From Syncephalastrum monosporum B8922 (lineage: Eukaryota > Mucoromycota > Mucoromycetes > Mucorales > Syncephalastraceae): a stretch of DNA of 64,000 bases. How positions within the stretch are numbered: position 1 is the stretch's first letter; each line of letters begins with the position of its first letter. Below, piece after piece: positions 58,151-64,000 of this stretch. A program made the translations under genes and the position numbers. The notes under the pieces are model-generated. The model was not told where the DNA came from. It searched no databases and saw only the letters and a program-made list of their open reading frames with translations. Location: assembly GCA_000697355.1 (NCBI GenBank), contig JNEN01000798.1, positions 62,001 through 126,000 of the forward strand, written 5' to 3'.

Positions 58151-58582
58151 AAAGATAGCATGGACATGACAGAGAGAATGATTTTTCTGACTTGCTTCAT
58201 GGTGATAGCCTTGTCCCACGATGAGCGGACGACGATGGAATCCATCTACACGTGCGTCGATATATTAGCAGTGGCGTGCGCGATGGTGACGGCCGGGTCA
58301 GGGCACCGCGGTGTGTTCGACAAACTCGAGCAACTGTACGCGCTCGTGTCGAGCAAGCGCCATTACGGCCATCATATGGCGACGACCACGGCCCTCGGCC
58401 TCTTGTACTGTGGCCTGAGCGGGTACACCCTCAAGAACAACGAGGAGGCGGTGGCCATGTTGCTGTGTGCATTCTATCCCTTCTACCCAATCAACCCGGA
58501 GGACAACCGAGGCCATGCGCAGGCGTTTAGGCACTTGTGGGTGCTTGCCCTGGATGTCCGCAGACAGGCGCTACGCGCCTAA
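54082..58582 (+). CDS. APC1: anaphase-promoting complex subunit 1, C-terminally short (copy B)
   Basis: Five exons (54082-54935, 55031-55980, 56077-56451, 56553-58109, 58209-58582) sum to 4110 nt, 1369 residues, with all phases matching. APC1 (Cut4, Tsg24) is the largest scaffold of the APC/C ubiquitin ligase that triggers anaphase. The N-terminal beta-propeller-like region carries a polyglutamine run near the end of exon 1. The middle is helical, then come the PC repeats: SGVAAGLRISPRF, LLAIGLKQGFAELP, MGLVHMGTSDEIM, SLAAGFALGFTCLAHGDDA, LPGATIALGLMFLKSN, ARNLILWDAIEPEAQW and GLLYCGLSGYTL. It stops soon after HAQAFRHLWVLALDVRR, where larger APC1 proteins continue for some hundreds of residues. 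The last intron contains a TA dinucleotide run. Copy A ends at almost the same point, so the short end predates their split. Whether B is the functional gene or the full gene lies elsewhere is open. Confidence 0.85.
58118..58147. repeat. TA dinucleotide run in last APC1-B intron
   Basis: About 30 bp of alternating TA inside intron 58110-58208. The corresponding intron of copy A also has a TATATATATATA run (about 43056-43067), shorter. Confidence 0.9.
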
Positions 58583-59842
58583 AAGTTCGCAATAAAAAGT
58601 CTGAAAAAATTTGCAATTAAAGAGTATATTCCATTGTGAGTCATGGCTTCTTCCGCTATTCAACTAACCCTGCCTGATCCTAGCTCAGGCACCAAACCTG
58701 CTTCACAACCCGCTGGGAATAATCCTCTCAGAGTGCTTTATTCGAAGGTGGTGCAAAACCACCGCGACTACCTAATGCACCAGGCTTCGCGTCCGGTTGT
58801 CCGTGATCCTACCGAGTCCTCCAAAGTTGGGCAAGATATTTATACGCGAATCTGGCGTCCTAGTGGACCGCCCAGCTCCACCCTGCGTAGTGTCTACTTT
58901 GACGTGAGCAGCCGCCGAGAGACTCTGACAAAAGTCATGTCGCTTCTAGTGAGACAATATCCTAAAAACCGGATGGTCCTCACCTACCGTGAGGCTCCTC
59001 GTGTTATTTTGGAGCTTTTCCTTGTCCCTGCCGAGATTGCAAGCGCTTTCGACCCCAGGCTCACCTTCGCCAGATGGCACCCGTATCATCCCTGCTCGTT
59101 CGCTTCACCAAACAGCACAGATCATGAAAGTCCGGCCACTTCCAGCTGCCCTCCACGGCGACTGACGACGAACTTTTGGGTAGCCTTCAGTTTAGCTTGG
59201 CCCCATACGGTCGCGTCATGAAGTGCGGAATCTATCGTGACCAGGAATCAGGCGCATACATGGGTAACGATTTCGCTGTCCTAGACGGACAACCTGCCCA
59301 GCAGGCGAGCGGCGCTCAAGCAGATGCCATCATCAAGAAGAGCGCTATTTACGTTGAGCGTTGCCTCCACACGACACCAAAGTCTACTGGTAGGAGAAGG
59401 GCGACACGACACCAAGGCTGACTCCAAAAAGAAGCAGCATCAATTTAGAGAAAAGATCAACCTAGAACCAGTATGCCTTGAGGGAGCGTGTGCGACTTGG
59501 TGTTTATAAATTTTCTATAATGATTGTTCAATCTAGTTCTAATTGTTTTAAAGAGTGTCGAGATACAAGCTCGGTATCGCGCTGGAGTTTGATGGCCCGC
59601 AGTTGGAGTCGTTTAGCCTCGGCACCGGGTGATGATGCCGCTTTTGTTCGGGTGCCAGCGATCATATACTGTAGGGTATAGTCCCTGAGTTACGTTCGAA
59701 GCCTTCCGAGAGCGAATTTCGAAAGGCCAATCCGCACGGCAATCGTTCATGGGCGATGCAGTCCGCTAGAGAAAGTCGACAGGTTGATTCGCTTCCTCGC
59801 ATGCTCGCGACAACGTCGGCCGGCTTCGACACCCTACATTCC
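58583..59842 (+). mobile_element. unclassified element, copy 2, between APC1-B and C
   Basis: It begins within about 60 bp of the APC1-B stop and ends where APC1-C starts. The first frame (58643-59221) starts MASSAIQLTLPDPSSGTKPA and contains LRSVYFDVSSRRETLTKVMS. A shift near 59160-59180 leads to LGSLQFSLAPYGRVMKCGIY and DQESGAYMGNDFAVLDGQ, which resembles the RRM-like fold of first-frame (gag/ORF1-like) proteins of non-LTR retroelements. The 3' part (59310-59700) is the inverted near-twin of 48690-48250. No reverse transcriptase is visible. The class call is inference. Confidence 0.5.
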
Positions 59843-60426
59843 TGCGCACGCTCAGGCCGATGAGCTGGCCCCGCCGCTGGTTCATTATCATGACTACCTC
59901 CCCGCCATCGTGCTTGTGCACAATAAATATGTGCGTCTTTGGGCGGAGGGCTTGTCGAGGCGCTCTGCGGCTGTTCAAAAATAACAATAAAATATCAGTA
60001 TTTGGAAAAAAAAAAAGTAGGTCAAAATTCATGCAAGCGATGAAACAAATTTACCTCCGCAGACCTCGGCTCTCATTATAGAGCTCTGCGAGCCGCATGA
60101 CGTGCTGTTGCTGTTGCTGTTGTTGCTGCTGCCGGTATTCCCAAACCGAATGGTCGCCGGTACGGTGGCGGTACGCAACCACCAGCTCGTACTGGCCCCC
60201 TTCAACGACGGCAGTAAATACAAGTTCGTGGGGTCGTCCACGGTAATCCGCGCGCACCGTCCCGTTCGTGTATACGCGAGCCCGTCCGGGACGAGCAAGC
60301 ATAAAATGCTGACCCAAATTTCTCCACACGCGAAGCGTAAATTGGGGTACAGTATCCGTTGTGACATCTGTCCATTCGAAGTCGAGCAAAGAAGAAGAGA
60401 AGAAAAGTAGACGTGGGAGAAAACAC
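59843..60426 (-). pseudogene. APC1-like 5' relic (copy C)
   Basis: Reads leftwards. It keeps the end of exon 1 (RPHELVFTAVVEGGQYELVV and RHRTGDHSVWEYR followed by nine glutamines), intron 1 (about 60055-59983) and about 45 codons of exon 2 (KTHIFIVHKHDGGEVVMIMN then RRGQLIGLSVR), then stops at the junction with the element near 59842. Most of exon 1 is deleted: the 5' flank joins directly to sequence near ARPGRARVYTNGTVRADY, which is little conserved. It cannot encode a working protein. Confidence 0.82.
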
Positions 60427-60770
60427 TCGTCTTTATATGAGACAGATTCGCATCAATGAACTTTCATGCGATAACATGAAGCGCAGGAAAAAAAAAAAAA
60501 AAGGCCTTGATGAAGATTGACGTCAAATACTTTCGCGTTTCAGAGGATTCATTGGCCTACTTTGCTATCACGCGCATCACTTTACCAAAAGACAAAGGAA
60601 GAAAGACCCTGATGAAGTTTGACGTCAGGTACCGTTCACTTTTCAAAGTAGTCTACTTTTCCAGACGTCCTGACGGCAACTGAACCAAGATATATGATGA
60701 TGATGGGTATCCAAACATCGCAACTATATGCCTTCAAGCCTGCAAGCTACAAGTATTTAAGTCTCTCTTT
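60427..60770 (-). repeat. duplicated 5' flank of APC1-C
   Basis: Inverted match of 53680-54010. Shared blocks include the TTCATGCGATAACATGAAGCG part also seen beside copy A (45985-46003), and the match extends right up to the position of the FIS1 stop codon in copy B's flank. No further FIS1 coding sequence is present. Confidence 0.8.
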
Positions 60771-62100
60771 CACATGCTAGCCTTTTCCACTGGCGACAGA
60801 ATGTCGTTTTCCCCATTCAAAAAGAAGACGATGTTGTATAAGACGATTCTATACGTAGAGTATGATGCGTCTGTTTCATACTGATAATATCAAGTGATTG
60901 TCCTTCTGCGTATCTTCTCTTTTCTTCTTCAGATACAACCCAGAAAAGGCAGCTTTATGCTCGTGTCTGGAGCCTTGGATTTTACTGCTTTGAGTTCAAA
61001 AGACCATTGATCTACATACTGCATCTCTCAGGTTTCTGTACAAATTTCAAGCGCCTCTCTACGATGTCATTATCGTACTTTTCTTGTTGATACGAGAAAA
61101 AGAGTGCAAAGAAGACCATCATAGCGGAAGATGAAATGCATGAGGAAAACTCAAATATTGCATCAAAGGTCACTGAAGACAAACAACATGGTTGGTAGCA
61201 TAGAATGGTCGTTTCTTTTCACTAGATTTAGTGCACTTCTACCATAGAGAAATGTACAAGTCCATATGTACGAATCCATATCGTTTGACAGGTGGGGTGT
61301 GTTGGGTGTGTGGTGGACGGGTGGGCGGTAGCGACAGAATACGGCGACGGTGTGCTGGGTAAGGAAGTGTCCCTTTTTCTCTTTGATGTGTGTATCTTCC
61401 CGTCCTCGTTCCTACCTCTTCTTATTTCTTCCTCCCATCCGGTCCTCCTTCTATGTCTTTACTGAAGTGTGTGTCTTCGTCTCCCGAGGTCGTTAACATG
61501 TAGAAAGGTACGTCAAAAGTGAGCTGTGCTATGTCAAAGTGGAGTGTTCTTCATTAGCAGAGTAGGAAATAACATGCTTGATGTGCGTTTTTTTTTTTTA
61601 TTTTTATCTTGCATACATCCTTGTTCATATCTTGAAACAAACATTTACAATTTTACCTCGTAGAGAGAGACTATCAGCACTCGTGGAAAGAAAGCTATTT
61701 TATATGTGTGTCCGTGAATGGTGGCGTGCTATCAGCAAAGAGTGAGTGCTGCTTTATGGTCAGTGTGCTGTGTTGTGCGGTCTTGTGTTACCGGACACGA
61801 GGTGCAAGTGGGCATGTTTGAGTCTGTGCAACGCGTCATGCCGGTCGGCGTGCGGCAGTTGGAGTCTTGCATGATTACAACTCAGGGACGTACCTTTGCT
61901 GGTGTCCCTCAATGCTTGCTGCCGTAACAGAAAGATCCCCGTGGCAAGCCTACAGGAAAGAGAGCGTGTGAATGGAGACTAGAAAGAAGGAGAAACAAGA
62001 AAAAGAAATAAATCAGTGCAAGGTGGTGACTATCCAAGGCTATTTACGCGTGATACTCGGCACCCATCGTCATCTTGGTTCAATGAGCGCCCAGCATGGC
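60771..62100. other. gene-free stretch
   Basis: No supported gene in 1.3 kb. The minus strand near 61880-61900 has an exon-like end (GGACACCAGCAAAG before GTACGT) that resembles borders seen further right. Otherwise ordinary AT-rich sequence. Confidence 0.4.
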
Positions 62101-62796
62101 TCTCGTTTCACCTTCAGCGGGCTGCAGAAGCAAGATCAGTCTGGGCGAATTGTGTGTTTGAAGAAGAAGATCCGGAATGATTGAGAGATTGGGGCACGTA
62201 CCTTTTCTCCCAAAGTAAAAGCGGTGATCGTGGTCTAGTCTGACTGCGATGCAATGCGATTGGCCAAGTGATCCTTGCTCTGTCCACGGCAGTGAGCACA
62301 TCCACCAAAACTCATTTTCTGTAAACACACGCACGTCTCTTTCAACACAGATTCAGTGGATGATCATGCAGTATAATAAGATAGGTGTAGTGTACACACC
62401 ACAAGTATTTTATTTTTATTTGTGTAAGACGAGCTATAGGCCATGCTACCTGGGTGAACTAGTGCGTCTGCTGGGTAGTGCATTATACAAGTGACTTGCT
62501 CTTTTTCTTTTGTTGGGGTTTGTGCTGCGTATGCATTTGCTGATAGCTGATGCGTGTGAAAGCGTTTCAAGAAGGATTTGGCTTTGGATATGCCTACTGA
62601 CTTGTAGGCCAATCGATCCTGTAGAAGGGACTTTTGTGTATGTGTCCGTCTACCATGTCCGGTGTCCTATAACAAGACATTAAGCAAGGATGAATTAATA
62701 CATGACTATGATCATCACCTGTCATTTTTGCTTACCATATAATGTCTGGGCCGGACGATGCTTTCTGGTTTGGTATTGGATTTGGATTTGGATATG

Positions 62797-62831
<35 letters not shown>

Positions 62832-62832
62832 G
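62797..62832. repeat. GTTTTC hexanucleotide repeat
   Basis: About six GTTTTC units in a row, preceded by a TTGGAT repeat at 62774-62793. If translated on the minus strand it gives alternating Asn-Glu or Lys-Arg. Confidence 0.9.
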
Positions 62833-63370
62833 TTGTTGTTGTTGCAGCCAGCCAAGATGAGTCAAGCACAGATTGATGTTCCATCCAGAGAGGCCTTTGT
62901 TCACCCAAGCAGCGTACAAATTGGGGCTCGGAATGCGTGTAGCGAGAAGGCGATTGTCCACAGTATGCGCAGGAGTGTCGAGTATCATATACGGCACATG
63001 CTCTATGAAAATCACGTAAGATCATTGTCATGTCAACTGCGGTACGCTTGCTTTACCTTTCCAAAGGTGCTTCCAGCAATCTCAAAACGATAGTCGAGAG
63101 CTACCAGAGCAGTATGTTGGGTGTGTTCGCCACATATAAAGTAGGTTGCGATGGTCAAGACAGTAGGATAAGACGTCTGCGCACCAATGACCATGAAGAA
63201 GTAGGAATGATCGCATGTCGGGATCCACGATATGTGGAATAATATGGATGCTGTTTTTCGCCAAATGTGATGGGTGTACTTTGAGTTCGTTTGCGCGCAC
63301 TGTCAGCGAAAAGAATCGGCATTGTATAAGCATCTTATATATATTTGTCCAGGTGCAAATAATCACATAC

Positions 63371-63770
63371 CTTTTTGCACACCATGCCCGCGTGCTGTCT
63401 GTGTAATTATCGGTCGCAGTTGTTCTTTCCTAATCGTTCGCCATCTTATCCGGTGTGTCCGCCCGGTTATATTCGTGTCCCTGTCAGTGATGCATATATG
63501 ATATACTGTAAGTATTTGATATTGTTACTTGCAGAACATTAAAAGCTTACCTTTTTGTACACATGCCCTTGCGCTGTCTGTGTAATCATCTGCCGTAGTT
63601 GTTCCCTTGTAATCATTCTTCATGAGATCCGGTGTCCGGTCGTCTATCCTTGTGTCCCTATCAGTGGTCCAGGCAAAGTATAAGCATTTGATATTGTCAA
63701 TTGAAGGGGGTTGAACACATACCGTTTTGCAAACATGGCTCCGTGCTGTTTGCCTTTCTTTCTGTAGTCG
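63371..63770 (-). repeat. tandem exon-plus-intron units
   Basis: Two complete units of about 180 bp and a partial third. Each has a roughly 107-nt exon-like core beginning GGACAC after an AG and ending CAAAAAG before GTAAGC or GTATGT, and an AT-rich intron-like part with ATATCAAAT. Identity by eye is moderate, so the duplication is old. Confidence 0.6.
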
Positions 63771-64000
63771 TGGGTACTAGTCGCCACCATAAAGGGCTGT
63801 AAATTTGCTGGTCCCGGGTACCCAAGCATGATACGCCTGCCTTGTCGAAGCAATCGAGAGTAGAAAAGGTACTGTGCCAACTAGACCTTTGGAGGTGTAT
63901 TGGTAGCTACCACGACTCAGGTAGGGCAGCGACCTCGAGTCCAATCGGAACCTGCGCTACTCATATTACTGATGAGCAAGGCATGAAATATCTTCAATTG

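Larger units (their letters stand above)
62101..63900 (-). other. possible spliced transcript with repeated exon-like units
   Basis: The minus strand contains several segments bordered by good AG acceptors and GT donors: about 63830-63728, 63656-63550, 63478-63371, 63295-63068, 63007-62738, 62666-62590 and 62322-62197. Some read as protein-like, for example ITREQLRQMITQTAQGHVYK, MVIGAQTSYPTVLTIATYFI, LVALDYRFEIAGSTFGK and MILDTPAHTVDNRLLATRIP. I could not find one reading frame joining them all. It may be a diverged or decaying gene or a non-coding spliced RNA. The family is not recognised. Confidence 0.3.

Noticed and set aside
1..64000. CRISPR arrays, rRNA genes, bacterial operon features
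   Set aside because: None seen; the window has eukaryotic spliced genes throughout.

Overview
The window is a nuclear contig of a filamentous fungus. Most genes carry short spliceosomal introns (about 50-100 nt, mostly GTAAGT-like donors and CAG/TAG acceptors). Promoters are short, convergent neighbours sit 50-70 bp apart, and a Zn2Cys6 transcription factor and fungal-type housekeeping proteins are present. Gene style, a two-exon secreted alpha-amylase, degenerate retroelement pieces and pyrimidine-rich 3' flanks suggest an early-diverging fungus, probably Mucoromycota. That placement is inference; no species is named.

Layout. 1-10.9 kb: an RCC1-type Ran exchange factor (partial), an ABHD8-like hydrolase, a Ser-rich hypothetical protein, a TMEM164-like membrane protein, a doubtful membrane gene, a coiled-coil protein, succinyl-CoA ligase alpha and a Nam8-type three-RRM protein. 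11.7-26 kb: ribosomal protein S16, a 2.4-kb gene-poor stretch with broken reading frames, a four-HMA copper P-type ATPase, adenosine kinase, secreted GH13 alpha-amylase, nitronate monooxygenase and a SAM methyltransferase. 27-39 kb: a TCF25/Rqc1 homologue, a CHY-RING ubiquitin ligase, a DUF2415 WD-repeat protein and a GPATCH1-like G-patch protein.

41-61 kb is the remarkable part. It holds three related copies of a gene for the anaphase-promoting complex scaffold APC1. Copy A (minus, 42.6-45.9 kb) is a pseudogene with frameshifts and a deletion at a 6-bp microhomology. Copy B (plus, 54.1-58.6 kb) is an intact five-exon model of about 1369 residues. Copy C (minus, 59.8-60.4 kb) is a small 5' relic. 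Between A and B lie intact genes for Hikeshi, a Zn2Cys6 regulator with an 11-nt microexon, and FIS1. Retroelement pieces border the copies: a Ty3/gypsy RNase H fragment beside A, and one unclassified element present both at 48.0-48.7 kb and between B and C. Copies B and C share homology back to the FIS1 stop codon, so this looks like repeated segmental duplication and inversion driven by repeats. Both A and B end just after the PC-repeat region and lack the usual APC1 C-terminal part.

61-64 kb has no recognised gene, but the minus strand shows exon-like tandem units with conserved splice borders and a hexanucleotide repeat.

Exon models for S16, succinyl-CoA ligase, adenosine kinase, amylase, FIS1, the Zn2Cys6 factor and APC1-B were summed by hand and stay in frame. 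The others are given as spans with less certain internal borders.
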